From Diploptera punctata (lineage: Eukaryota > Arthropoda > Insecta > Blattodea > Blaberidae), in contig JASPKZ010008350.1 in NCBI GenBank assembly GCA_030220185.1, forward strand, positions 2,446,001-2,510,000: 64,000 nt of DNA, read 5' to 3'. The position numbers and the translations under genes are program-made. Numbering within the stretch: position 1 is the first letter of the stretch; each line of letters opens with the position of its first letter. A model generated the notes under the pieces. That model had not been told where the DNA came from. It worked only from the letters and a program-made list of their open reading frames with translations, and did not search any database. Shown here piece by piece: positions 21,032 to 31,264 of this stretch.

Positions 21032-22121
21032 ATGGAACCTTGCAGTAACGAAGAGTATGCGGATATGCATTTCATATACGGCAGGGTTAATGGAAATGCA
21101 CGGGAGGCTGCACGCTTGTATCAAGAAACATATCCCGATCGAAGACACTCCGAAAGTCGTACATTTACAAGAGTCCATCAGCGCCTGAGAGAAAATGGAG
21201 GTTTTGCACATGGCAGAGCAGTAGGCAGGCTTGCTCGAATTACGCCTGAGGCTGATGATATGGTGTTGGAAGCAGTACAGCTCTCTCCAGGAACCTCGAC
21301 GAGAAGAATTGCCACACAAGTGCGTGTACTAAGCCACAGTAGTGTATGGAGAATTTAACAGCGCAATTTACTGTACCCTTACCACCTCCAACGAATTCAA
21401 TGTCTCAATGACGCGGAATTTGTTCCTAGAGTGATGCTTTGTCAGTGCATGCAACAACAGACTGTAGTCTACCCTCGTTTCGCATGTAACATTTTAATTA
21501 CAGACGAAGCAGGATTCACACGCGATAACGTTTTTAATTATCATAATACACATTTTTGGTGTGAAATAAACCCACATGCTGTTCATGAGTCACCACATCA
21601 GTACCGTTTCTCACTGAATGTGTGGTTGGGGGTACTAGGTGATCATCTCATTGGGCCACACATTCTTCCACGAAAACTTAATGGACAAAGGTACCTTAGA
21701 TTTCTGCTGCGTCACCCTCCAGGTTGCTTGAGAATGTTCCCCTTCAGCAACGTCAGAGTTTGTGGTACATGCATGATGGAGCTCTGGCACATTTTGCTGC
21801 TGCTGTGCGAGGGCATCTAACGCGCAGATACGGCCAGAGATGGATAGGTCGAGGCGGATCTGTACCTTGGCCTCCAAGATCACTTGATCTAAATCTTTGG
21901 ATATTTGTGTCTGGGGTCACCTCAGAATCGAAGTGTACAGCACATCCGTTAACACGATTGAAGAACTGGAGCCGAGAGTTGTACATGCATGTCAAGAATT
22001 CAGAAATGATCCAAGGATTTTCGAAAGAATTCGACATTCATTGCAGAGACAGAGTATTGCATCCAGATGCAAGGAAGACACTTCGAACACCTCTTTAACA
22101 GGTAACTCATATGTGAAATGA
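21032..22121 (+). pseudogene. Transposase of mariner 1 (broken)
   Basis: Start chosen at ATG 21032 (MEPCSNEEYADMHFIYG), followed by a helix-turn-helix-like N-terminal region (ARLYQETYPDRRHSESRTF). Breaks: an in-frame TAA at 21356, a frameshift near 21715-21725 and another near 21890. Catalytic acids are visible: D in LITDEAGF (codon 21503-21505), D in WYMHDGALAHF (21775-21777) and D in PPRSLDLN (21886-21888), with 36 residues between the second and third. The protein would cut and paste the element at TA sites. Family: IS630/Tc1/mariner; finer clade not assigned. It cannot make a full-length enzyme as it stands. Confidence 0.85.
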
Positions 22122-22210
22122 ACTGTGAAATGTGAACTAAATGAGATGAAAAATTAATGGTAAAGCCTAAATTCAAATTAATTTGTACTAACTAGGACAA
22201 TGTTTACAAT

Positions 22211-22354
22211 GAAGTCAGTGGCGGCTTGTAACCATAAATTCGTAATTATCTCGTAAACGGCTCGTTTGCGGACGCATGTTTACTGGGACATTGTTGCTTC
22301 TGCTATCGTGTACTTTCAACCATGTAAGTTTGCGCCATCCTTTTTGATACACTC
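22211..22354 (-). repeat. Right terminal inverted repeat of mariner 1
   Basis: Inverse of 20690-20833, ending GCGCCATCCTTTTTGATACAC. Confidence 0.85.
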
Positions 22355-22361
22355 TGTGTGT

Positions 22362-22415
22362 GTGTATAATATATATATATATATATTATACATATATATA
22401 CAAACACAGATTATG

Positions 22416-22473
<58 letters not shown>

Positions 22474-22484
22474 TGTGTGTGTGT
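22362..22484. repeat. Compound (TA)n/(GT)n microsatellite between two mariners
   Basis: TA-rich stretches near 22368-22436 and GT units from 22438 to 22483. Confidence 0.95.
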
Positions 22485-23681
22485 ACAGGTGATTCAAAAG
22501 TCTCTTGACATTTTCGTCAAACCAATGATTTAAGCCAAACTTGTTATTACATATGGAAAGTAATGATTACTGGATGATAAACTCAGTACATTTGAATGTG
22601 GCGACCCTCTAAGTCATGGCACAGACTCCATATTTCTTGTTTACAGCGAAACAATTTTGCCAGCATAGCTGGTGTTATTGCAGCTACCGCTGCAGCTGTT
22701 CAATTTGTCCTATGCTGTAAGGTGTTGATCTTCACTTCATTCACACAGAGGACTTAACGACACCCCAAATAAAGAAGTCTAGTGGTGTCAGATCTGGAGC
22801 GCTGGCCGCCCAAATTCTCAGTGAACCACGACAGATCCATCTACCAGGGAAAACTTCGTTGAGGTGGTCACGAGCAATGATGACAAAATAGGGTGGTGAA
22901 CCATCTTGCTGGAAAACCGCAGTATCTTGTACAACATCCTGTGCCAGCTGCGGTTCCAGGAATTGTTCTAACAAGTTAAGATAGTTACTGTTGTTTCCGC
23001 AAACATGAACGGCCCGTAAATGTTTGTCTTTGTTATTCGTAGCCACACATTTACCTTTGGTGTGTCTCTCTGAAACTCTAGTATAGCATTTGGCTGTTCG
23101 TCTGCCCAAATCATGCAATTATGCCTATTGACATGTCCACATGTGTGGAATGCTGCCTCATCACTGAACAGCATATGTTCCATGAGGTCTTCATTTTCAA
23201 TGGCATTTAACAGGACATCACACATAGCTTTACATAGTGTTGTGCTTTATCTGCATTATGTGATAAGGGCGTTTGTTCAGTTTGAAGCGCAAGGTACGCC
23301 ATAGAGTGCTTTTGGGACATAACCAACTCTCTGCTGATTCTTCTGATTGATGCACCGGGACTTCGTTAGATGACATCCTGTATGGTTTGCACGTCTTCTG
23401 GTGTTGTAGCCGGCCTCCCTCTACGTGCCGCATCAGCAACAGATCCCGTCCGTTTCATTTTCAGTACCAGATCTCTAATAGCTTGCCTGCTAAGACCTAG
23501 TTTTCTGAACTTTTTAGTAAATTCTTCGTGGACCAGCCTGTACGTCAATCATCGTGTACGAGTGAAAACGACACACATCCTTTCCTCTATTGTTAGCTTA
23601 CTTTCGAATTACCTATAACAGAAGTGCCCTACATAAATTATCGATGAGTATAATGTCAAGAGACTTTTGAATCACCCTGTA
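22485..23681 (-). mobile_element. Tc1/mariner-superfamily transposon 2
   Basis: About 1.2 kb. Terminal inverted repeats ACAGGTGATTCAAAAGTCTC (22485) and its inverse ending TTGAATCACCCTGT (23680), about 29 bp. Unrelated in its ends to mariner 1. Transposase on the minus strand. Confidence 0.9.
22630..23560 (-). pseudogene. Transposase of mariner 2 (broken)
   Basis: N-terminal helix-turn-helix region LGLSRQAIRDLVLKMKRTGS followed by an AARRGRPATT linker (GRP motif typical of Tc1/mariner proteins). The frame then shifts near 23370 and again near 23225. Catalytic acids: D in LFSDEAAFHT (about 23160-23162), D in FQQDGSPPYF (22903-22905), and D in SAPDLTPLDFFIWG (22792-22794), again with 36 residues between the last two. 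A further shift near 23000-23040 separates the first catalytic region from the rest, and stops occur toward the C-terminus. Same broad superfamily as mariner 1, different lineage. Confidence 0.85.
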
Positions 23682-23714
23682 TATCTCAAATAACTACTTA
23701 ATTCAGAAGCACTT

Positions 23715-23900
23715 CGGCCTTTTTGGACTAGCGGTTACAAGTTCGCCTCTGGCTTCCGAGTTCGCGGGTTCAAATCCAACAGAGGTCCATGGATTTTCAT
23801 AGTGTTCAAATCCTGAGTATGGGTTCCTTCGAAAAGGGACTAAAGCCGTGCGAACCGTTTCATATATTTATGGTACCTAGGTAAAATATTCTCAAGTTTA
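23715..23900 (+). mobile_element. SINE S2, 5' part
   Basis: Head TTTGGACTAGCGGTTACAAG and B box CGCGGGTTCAAATCC (about 23763-23777), body start AGAGGTCCATGGATTTTCAT, then divergent. Confidence 0.65.
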
Positions 23901-24628
23901 AAATAACTTTTTTTCATACCCAAATTTGATTTACGTAGCTAACGATTTTAATTGCTAAAGAGCTTATGTAGGTCTATGTACCGCGTACTTTTGCTTATTA
24001 TGATTAGGGTGTGTTTTAACCAAGCTAATTTATTTACACTTATTTACCCCCAGATCTATACTTTTTAACTTCATAATTGTTTTTTATATGTAGACAATTT
24101 TTATTTTACTTTCATTTTTATATAGTTTTATTTTAAAAACCTTTATATGGTTTATATTCAGTTGCGCAATACATGCATTATAAGTCCTTCTTACACTGAA
24201 TATACTAATTTCCCATTGGTTCTTTGAACTTTCGCGGGAAATCTTTGTTTGCAAATCAAGTTCCTCTGAATACTAGAATGTTCTAGACGTTTGTTCTCAA
24301 CGTTCTATATACGTTGCATCAGCTTCGCAACCTCAGACGCGGACTAGAGTTCATGGAGTTAACATCACGTCCCATCTCCGCAGCAAATGCATTACAAGAA
24401 GATTAAGAAATTTGAAGTTAAATTATTGAATACAAATTCTGAAGTGAAAGTGTTTAGTGATTTTTAATATTAAATACAAATATACCAAAGTTAATTTGAC
24501 CAGCGTATTCTTTTAAGGGAATCCTAGTAATACAGTCCATTTTTTTTGTGGCCGTTGGAAGGAGTTTATGAACTTAAAACTCTGCCACACCAACAATACG
24601 GTTGAGGTTATAACAATGTTAAATTATA
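23901..24628. other. No recognised gene
   Basis: AT-rich. 24200-24500 has a less AT-rich stretch but no open frame or repeat family I can name. Confidence 0.4.
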
Positions 24629-24629
24629 T

Positions 24630-24725
24630 AAAATTATGTTTGTACCTTGTATACTACCGTCTTCCTTAACTATATTACAGTTGAAGAAGACGGTAGTATA
24701 CAAGGTACAAAAATAATGAATTGTA
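24630..24725. repeat. Short palindrome (hairpin)
   Basis: TACCTTGTATACTACCGTCTT (about 24643) faces AAGACGGTAGTATACAAGGTA near 24688, with imperfect pairing extending outward into TATAAAATTAT. Possibly a very short foldback MITE. Confidence 0.7.
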
Positions 24726-24732
24726 TAATTTA

Positions 24733-25036
24733 TCCCCCAGATGTCAACGAGTGATATGGAGTCCGTACATCGCATATTCAGACACCTAGGGTAATTAAAG
24801 TATTACTTGGATGGGTAACGGCAGGTGAATTTTGCAGAAGCCTCTTTATTCAGGCTTGCGGTTATCTAACAAGCCTGAGAATTTTCACACTCGGGACCCA
24901 TGGTTTGAAGTTCCTCTCGGTGAATTTGTCTAATGTATTTTCCATCCTGAAATTCCATCGACTCCGGCCGGATTTGAACCCGCGTCCCTCGGAACTAGAC
25001 TCAAGAAATATCACCACTAGCCCACCGCGGCCGACT
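24733..25036 (-). mobile_element. SINE S2, best-preserved copy
   Basis: Minus-strand head TCGGCCGCGGTGGGCTAGTG (A box), B box ACGCGGGTTCAAATCCGGCC, then CATGGGTCCCGAGTGTG, GCCTGAATAAAGAGGC and a 3' end TCACTCGTTGACATCTGGGG. About 300 bp. A 3' piece of the same family lies near 34395 and a body copy at 58750. Confidence 0.75.
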
Positions 25037-25590
25037 GCTATAAAAGCTTCAGTGTATTAAAAAAATTAACTTAGAAACTAGTTCATATACACATTTTTAT
25101 TAATTAAATATCGAATATTCCTTTATCCATGAATATATTTTAGTTTCAAATGGGAGATGAGTAGGAGTTGTGGCAGTGGAAATCAATTATTAGAATGTAT
25201 TGACGATGTAGGAGTACAGTAGCTCTGTTGAAATAATTGAAATTAAAGCAGATTTGAGAGTATAAATGCATTGTATGCTGTTTATCTGGCAGATGATATA
25301 ATGTGATTTATGAGGGTTAATACCGATCAAAGTTAGGTAATTGCCTGGTCTCACCACAAACCCATAGTCCATTGATTGGAAAACCCTTGCATGAATTCCA
25401 CGATAACCGCCTGATAATTGTTCATATCTGTGATGTCGATATAGCACAACGAAAAAGTATATATCGTCATCTAGAAATTGAAATGAAACGAGAAATATGT
25501 ATTTATAAGCCTAGAATATTGAATGCCAATTTGTAAAAAGCCCTTTAAATTCTGACAATGCAGTGTTCCGTGGAGAGTGTTTGTTTGGGA
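25037..25590. other. No recognised gene
   Basis: An unsupported minus-strand 85-codon frame (25190-25447) is the only coding feature. Confidence 0.35.
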
Positions 25591-25832
25591 TTCTATACCT
25601 CGTCTGGCTTAACTTTGCAAGACATTTGTAGAAAGAGACAGCTGTGCTCACTTCTTTCACTCGCACCAGTGTTGTTGGTATTTCTTTACCAGATGTTAAT
25701 AGAGGTAAGGGGGAAGACGAAAAATGACAACACAGTAGGTTATTTCTTTTGTAACTGGACGAAAGCGGTCAAGGTTCCCTTTGCCCATATATCTCCATCT
25801 CTCTCTTTCCCAAGATAGGCCAGATATACAGT
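25591..25832 (-). repeat. Dispersed repeat, unnamed family
   Basis: Inverse of 57044-57262: shared text includes CACTGGTGCGAGTGA, GTGAGCACAGCTGTCTCTTT, GTCTTCCCCCTT and AAAGAGAGAGATG. Two copies 31 kb apart in opposite orientation; no coding capacity or tRNA head seen. Confidence 0.7.
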
Positions 25833-25978
25833 AGTTAGTGCTGTTTTTGAGTACTGAAAGTGCTGTTTTTATTTTTCGGAAAAAAATAGTTACTCGTAAC
25901 TTTGAATAACAAATAATCTGTAGAATATCTGATTTGGTTCGAATAATGTTTCAATAAGTATATGGATTAATACTAATA

Positions 25979-26165
25979 ATCTTCTTCTTCGCTTCCTGGT
26001 TTAGGCAAGAGTTGCCTGTTCCGAAATCCGTCCGAGTTTCCATTGTGAAGAATACGAGTAATATGTTTTCCTCTGATCGCGGTACCAACGCTATGCAGAG
26101 TAGACCATTGGTGGGGCTGCCACCTCGAAGCTTTAGGTCCAGCTTCTGGGTATACTAACCCCATC
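25979..26165 (-). mobile_element. LINE 3' tip with (GAA)n tail
   Basis: The minus-strand frame ends NRQLLPKPGSEEEDY and a stop, where the acidic run is the translated (GAA)n tail. Upstream: GLVYPEAGPKASRWQPHQWS. Seen in the sequence; assignment as a LINE end is by analogy with the other tails here. Confidence 0.45.
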
Positions 26166-26190
26166 TAGAGGGTTGCCACTTCCGCTATAA

Positions 26191-26682
26191 TCTTTATATA
26201 CAAAAATGAGCGTGATTCTGTTTGCCTGTCCTTTATGGGATCAAAACTGCTGGACCGATTTCAATGGGGGTTTCAACATCATTTAGAGAATTTGTCTGGA
26301 AAAATTAACGTATATAATATATTACCGTACTTACTCTGGTGTGTCTGTGCACTAAAGCTTGCTTTCTGGACGCTTAAATGACTTGCGCTGCCTAAACCAT
26401 AAGAAATATACGAAATTAATGTACATAGAATTGAATATCTTCAAACATCTATAACACATTCCACGACAGCATATGTCTATCTTTTACGGATAACTCACAT
26501 TAACCATTTTTGTCTTTCGGCTCATTGATACCAAGAAGATAGGCCGGAAAACATCAGGAAATTAGAACGGGTATCTAAAAATAATGATATAAATTTTTAA
26601 TTATTTTTTTTCTTATTTAACTAAATATAAAAAAACACATTTCATTTATTTTGCGTAGTATCGCACGTCGGATATTAGCTAG
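26191..26682 (+). mobile_element. Non-autonomous Helitron copy 1
   Basis: Starts TCTTTATATACAAAAATGAG after an A (26190) and ends GATATTAGCTAG before a T (26683). This is the 5'-TC...CTRR-3' A|T pattern of Helitrons. Inner text GACCGATTTCAATGGGGG is typical of Helitron 5' regions. No Rep/helicase gene. Confidence 0.75.
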
Positions 26683-26717
26683 TTTGTGATAAAAATCTAT
26701 TAGGATATTTTTCACAA

Positions 26718-26815
26718 CATAAAATTATAAAACTGAATAACTTATCAGTATTTCAAATAGTTTTAGCAGGTTGAGGAAACTGAACCTTATAGATGTTCAG
26801 TTTTATAATTTTATG
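26718..26815. repeat. Small palindrome
   Basis: CATAAAATTATAAAACTGAA at 26718 and its inverse ending 26815, with a 58-bp loop. Confidence 0.75.
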
Positions 26816-26936
26816 AAGTATATTAATTTAGTTATTATTATAGTTCGAACAACAAGTTTGGGTCAGAATAGGACCAATAATTGTTCCCACTAGAGTTAAT
26901 TTAAAAAAATACATTAAGAAACTCCGTTGAAGTCAC

Positions 26937-27240
26937 TATGTTAAAATTTAAGAAATGTAAAACAGTACCTGAGATCTCAGTCGTCCTCAATAATCAGCTG
27001 TGTAGTTTAGGAGGCCTTTGAAGAACTGAAGTCTCATCTTCTGCTTTCAATTTGGTATTGACTGTTACTAGTAATAATTTTGTACACACGGTTCACATTA
27101 CCAGCAACAGTCAATACCAAACTGAAAGCAGAAGATGAGTCTTAAGTTCTCGAACGACCTCCTACAAAACATCACAGCTGAATATTGAGAACGACTGAGA
27201 TCTCAATTTCTGTTTTATATTTCTTAAAATGTTAACACTA
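26937..27240. repeat. Foldback MITE, FB-B relative
   Basis: Arms: TTTAAGAAATGTAAAACAG... and its inverse near 27210-27235; ACCTGAGATCTCAGTCGTCC matches the arm start of FB-B (ACCTGATATATCAGTCGTC). Inner arms include GTATTGACTGTTACTAG and AACAGTCAATAC. Confidence 0.75.
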
Positions 27241-27474
27241 GAGTTAATTACACGGTCCCCACAAACGATATTTCAGATTTGAAACACATATAAAATGTTG
27301 TCCTGTGAATCTGAGATGTAGAGAACTAGTACTAATGGAAGGCAAAACTCAAGAATTTTGTCCCTTATATGTCACCCCCTGATAAAAAAAAAAACATAAT
27401 CAAGTTCTTTCCAGATACGTTCAGTTATAGCACGACCCAACGATGTGATTTCTCTTGTGATGCGCGCTCGCTCA

Positions 27475-27947
27475 TCTAATGTATAAAAATCAATGTTTGT
27501 TTGTTTGTTTGTTTGTTCGTTCGTATTCTATGCGCGGCCATACCGTTGATCAGATTTTGATGTTTTTTTTTTTCAAAATGATTCCCGGGATGAACATGAT
27601 AGTTGTGATATTCAACCCCTTCACCCCTAAAAATCAGCCTTTGTAGTGAAAAAACGTGAAATAAAGTCCCTATTTTGACGCTTAAATGGCTTACGCTGCC
27701 TAAACCATAACAAATACACCAGATTAATGTATACAGAATTGAACATCTCAAAAAACTCTACAAAAAAAGTCCGCGACGGTATATGTTTATCTTCTACGGA
27801 TAACTCACAATAACCACTTTTGTCTTTCATTGATGACAAGAAGATAGGGATAAGCGGATTCCCGGGCAAGTATAACAGCGCACGGCTGGTGGTAAAAATA
27901 CATTAACATTTATTTATGAGTAGCAGCGCACGCCGGGTATTAGCTGG
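27475..27947 (+). mobile_element. Non-autonomous Helitron copy 2
   Basis: Starts TCTAATGTATAAAAATCAATG after A (27474), followed by (GTTT)n, and ends GCCGGGTATTAGCTGG before T (27948). Shares GACGCTTAAATGGCTT and GCTGCCTAAACCATAA with copy 1, same orientation. The minus-strand frames across it are incidental. Confidence 0.8.
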
Positions 27948-28677
27948 TAGATTATGAAAATATGTGGTTAGAGTGGCATATAAACATGGTATTTTACATA
28001 ACATCATATGTAAACATGAAGGGATGTCAGATCTGATAAACGGGAGACAAGGAAGAAGTCTTGGCTAGTAATTGTTGGTGCATCGACTCATTGGACTCGA
28101 AACTTGGAGAAATTGGAGAGGTAGTTTTTTTAGTAGGTGTGAGTGTAGCGGTATTTTTAGGGTTAATAAACTCTTTTCTTCTCAACATTCTATGTTCGTT
28201 GGAAAAACATTTATCTCAATTGTTACCTGCGTCTGGAATTTAAGAGTGGCTGTACAGTTAATTTCATTAAAATGTATTACTTAAGTATAGATTTTCTGGA
28301 ATGTGTATATTATTGATAGTTTTAGTTTAATACATCTAATTTTATTTTATTTAAGTTTTAACTAAATATTTTATTATATTTTAAATTATGGGAGAGTCAA
28401 TGATTTGTAACACATGCTACATTATATTTTCTACTTTCCCTCCTTCAAAAGTGTCGTTCAACAACCTCCAGCCCATATATTTTCCATATCTATAGTACAG
28501 TGAATAATGAAACAAATATTCAAATAAATTGTTAACAAATTAGAGGGAAAAGTTGCACCAGAACAAACTCCGTGAGTTTCTGTTTCCATAGTTTTTTAGA
28601 ACATAAGTTTCATGTGCACATACTCGTAATTGAAAAGAACATTTGTGGAATCTCTTACTATACAAAGTAGCTATACC

Positions 28678-28680
<3 letters not shown>
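27948..28680. other. No recognised gene
   Basis: Two overlapping 60-70-codon frames near 28061-28284 show no family resemblance. Confidence 0.35.

Positions 28681-28718
<38 letters not shown>
28681..28718. repeat. (AT)n microsatellite
   Basis: About 18 units. Confidence 0.95.
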
Positions 28719-28720
<2 letters not shown>

Positions 28721-29113
28721 TAATCAGTTTTTATTTGTATGTATGTATGAAAGTATAAACTAAGGTGAACAACTTTAAAAACTCCGCTCAGAGACTTAAC
28801 TGTATGCCTGGATTAAATTGTCTCTATATATTTGGTTCACTTTGATGCTGTTAGCAAGCATTAACTTGTTAATCCGGCTGATATGCCTCCATGGTGTCCA
28901 GTATTCATGTCCTCTCTCTTTCTTTTGTTCTTCCTTCCGTTCACATTTTCACACTGTATATATATATTCCCTCTAAATTAAATTGGTAAAATAATATTTT
29001 TATTTAACAGTTTTAAATGTAGCCTATACAACATCTTCCAGTGCCCAATATTAAGTTTTGATTCTCTTCTTCCGTTCATCTCTATCATTCCAGTCACTAT
29101 CCCTTAGTCCCCT

Positions 29114-29154
<41 letters not shown>

Positions 29155-29640
29155 GAACAACAAGGATTAAGCCCAATGGCCTGTTCCGATCTCATTATAG
29201 GTCGAATTTGTCCTTCCATCTCTTCAATGATCTTCCCAACAATCTTCTCCCTTTTGGTTTATAATTATACATTATTCTTGGTATGTGCTGTTCATTAATT
29301 CGTAATACGTGCTGAAGGTAAGCATATTGATAATAATTTATTCATGTCATCTCTCTTATTAAGTTATGTTCTTATATCTTCGTTTTTCTTTTTATCGGTC
29401 CTTTGGTATCCTGATATTGCTCTCAACATCTTCATTTCTGCAGCCTATATTTGTTTACTCTCTGCCATTGTTAATGTCCAGGTTTCACATCCACAGATAA
29501 GAGATGGAACTGCAAATAATTTGTAAAATTTTAAAATAGTTTATTTTCTAGTTTTATTCAATAAAATGCGTTTAATTGTGCCACATAGATAATTAAATCG
29601 CATTTTAGTGTGTTTATCTAAATTTCTGTCATTGCCTAAA
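29114..29640 (-). mobile_element. LINE 3' fragment with (ATG)n tail
   Basis: Plus strand begins (CAT)13 at 29115-29153 then ACAAGGATTAAGCCCAATGG. In the minus sense the frame contains CETWTLT-, AAEMKMLR- and NEDIRT-like words of the LINE post-RT tail. The plus-strand 60-codon frame at 29344 is antisense noise. Confidence 0.65.
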
Positions 29641-29865
29641 TGATATCCCAAATAGGAGTCCCCTATCCTTCATCAAATTCATAATTCCTCTATTCATGTC
29701 TTCTTCGGTCTCTCTCTTCTTTTCCTTCCAATTGGAACCCACTCCAATTAAAAAAATAATAAAAAGGTACTTGAATCTATGAATAATAATTATTAGTTGG
29801 GGCATTGATAGATTTGAAGGAGGAGAGAAAGAAGAGAAAAAGAGGAGGAGGAGAAGGAGAATACT

Positions 29866-29866
29866 A

Positions 29867-29920
<54 letters not shown>

Positions 29921-29926
29921 TAATTA
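29866..29926. repeat. (AAT)n array
   Basis: Follows a purine-rich GAGGAGG stretch; about 20 units. Confidence 0.95.
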
Positions 29927-30302
29927 TTATTACCAGTATATGTCCATATTACATTTAGTTTCTTAATAGTAAGGACATTCAACTTTATACTTAACGTATG
30001 ATGTATTACATCTTTTATTTTCTTTATAACAGTTATACATCTTGTTCTCTCTCTGTTTCTACCGTAAACATTTTTATAAATGATATTGATTTTAATTTTT
30101 GATGAAGAACCGTTAGCTATGTAGTAGGCCTAAGTGTTTAAAACTTGGAAAATATTCCATAGATGGATTGAAATATGTATACACATAAGCCTGTTCTGTA
30201 ACATGAAAATTCACCTATCATCGTCAGAGTATAAGAAAATGTCACCATTGCTTACGTCATGTCTTTTCTCTCTTTAGACGTTCTACTAACTGACATAAGT
30301 GA
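29927..30302. other. No recognised gene
   Basis: AT-rich spacer. Confidence 0.4.
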
Positions 30303-30725
30303 CGGATTCGGACAAACTGCAGCGTGTCCATAATATGTGTATCTGATTCATATTTAATGTTCGAAAATACGATCACATTTCTCCATTATTCCACGCATTG
30401 CCATGGCTCCATCTAAAAGAGAGAAGATAATCGCACTGTCTAATTATCTTATTTAAGATCCTACATACCTCGATTCCCAATTATTTATCATCTCGTTTCC
30501 AGTATCTGTCCTCAAACCATAACTTAAACACAAATCACAACATAGTCTCTTGCTTAATGTACCGCAACATAGGACATCACATCGCTCCATATCATATACT
30601 ATCTTAACTTGTTGCAACTGGAATTCCCTACCACAAGAAATAAGGGGCTGCCGGACATTGACATATTTTAAAAGAAATCTAAATTTATATTTGCTCTAAC
30701 CTCGACTTCATTATTACCCAGTGTA
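30303..30725 (+). mobile_element. CR1-like LINE, C-terminal fragment
   Basis: Plus strand: DKLQRVHNMCI, FIFNVRKYDHISPLFHALPW, and downstream SSRFQYLSSNHNLNTNHNI. These align by eye with the C-terminus of the minus-strand CR1-like element (RLQRVHNACIRFIFNIRRYD...). Interrupted by stops. Confidence 0.75.

Positions 30726-30727
<2 letters not shown>

Positions 30728-30778
<51 letters not shown>
30728..30778. repeat. (AT)n microsatellite
   Basis: About 25 units just after the CR1-like fragment. Confidence 0.95.
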
Positions 30779-30781
<3 letters not shown>

Positions 30782-30804
30782 TGGTGTTTCTCGTATAATA
30801 TCAT

Positions 30805-30975
30805 ATCTATATTATTATTATTTTATTATTATTGTTATTATTATTGTTATTATTATTGTTATTATTATAATACGTATTATTATACTTATTATTATTATTA
30901 TTATACTTATTATTATTATTATTATTATACTTATTATTATTATTATTATACGTATTATTATTGTTATTATCGTAT
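30805..30975. repeat. (ATT)n array with ACTT and GTT variants
   Basis: ATTATT blocks with periodic TACTTATT and TTGTTATT interruptions. Confidence 0.9.
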
Positions 30976-31079
30976 AAAATGTTGTTCGTACGTGAAATTT
31001 ACATTGCTACATTTAATGCATCTTTAACTGTTTATAATTAGTATAGTGTATATCTATATTGGTCAAATATTTATTTGTA

Positions 31080-31171
31080 TTTGTGCAGGTTGTGTGGAAG
31101 AGAAGGCCGTATGGCCTTAACTCTCCCAGAATAAATAAAACATTATTATTATTATTATTATTATTATTATC
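31080..31171 (+). mobile_element. CR1-like LINE 3' tip with (ATT)n tail
   Basis: TATGGCCTTAACTCTCCCAG, then AATAAATAAAACATT(ATT)n. Same 3' signature as 17817, 17991 and 37860, here on the plus strand. Confidence 0.7.
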
Positions 31172-31264
31172 AGATTTTCTATGTATGATAATATACTATG
31201 ACAAAATGAATCCCGGAAACACTTTTTTAAAAGACATTGAGGATAAGTCTTGGATTGAGAAACT

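Larger units (their letters stand above)
20690..22354 (+). mobile_element. Tc1/mariner-superfamily transposon 1
   Basis: About 1.66 kb, bounded by long terminal inverted repeats: GTGTATCAAAAAGGATGGCG at 20692 and its inverse near 22333-22352, with similarity over about 140 bp per end. Inserted beside (AT)n on the left and (TG)/(TA) repeats on the right, as expected for TA-targeting elements. It carries one decayed transposase in the plus sense. Confidence 0.9.

Noticed and set aside
24160..24500. Possible solo LTR
   Set aside because: No matching terminal dinucleotides or target duplication could be found by eye.
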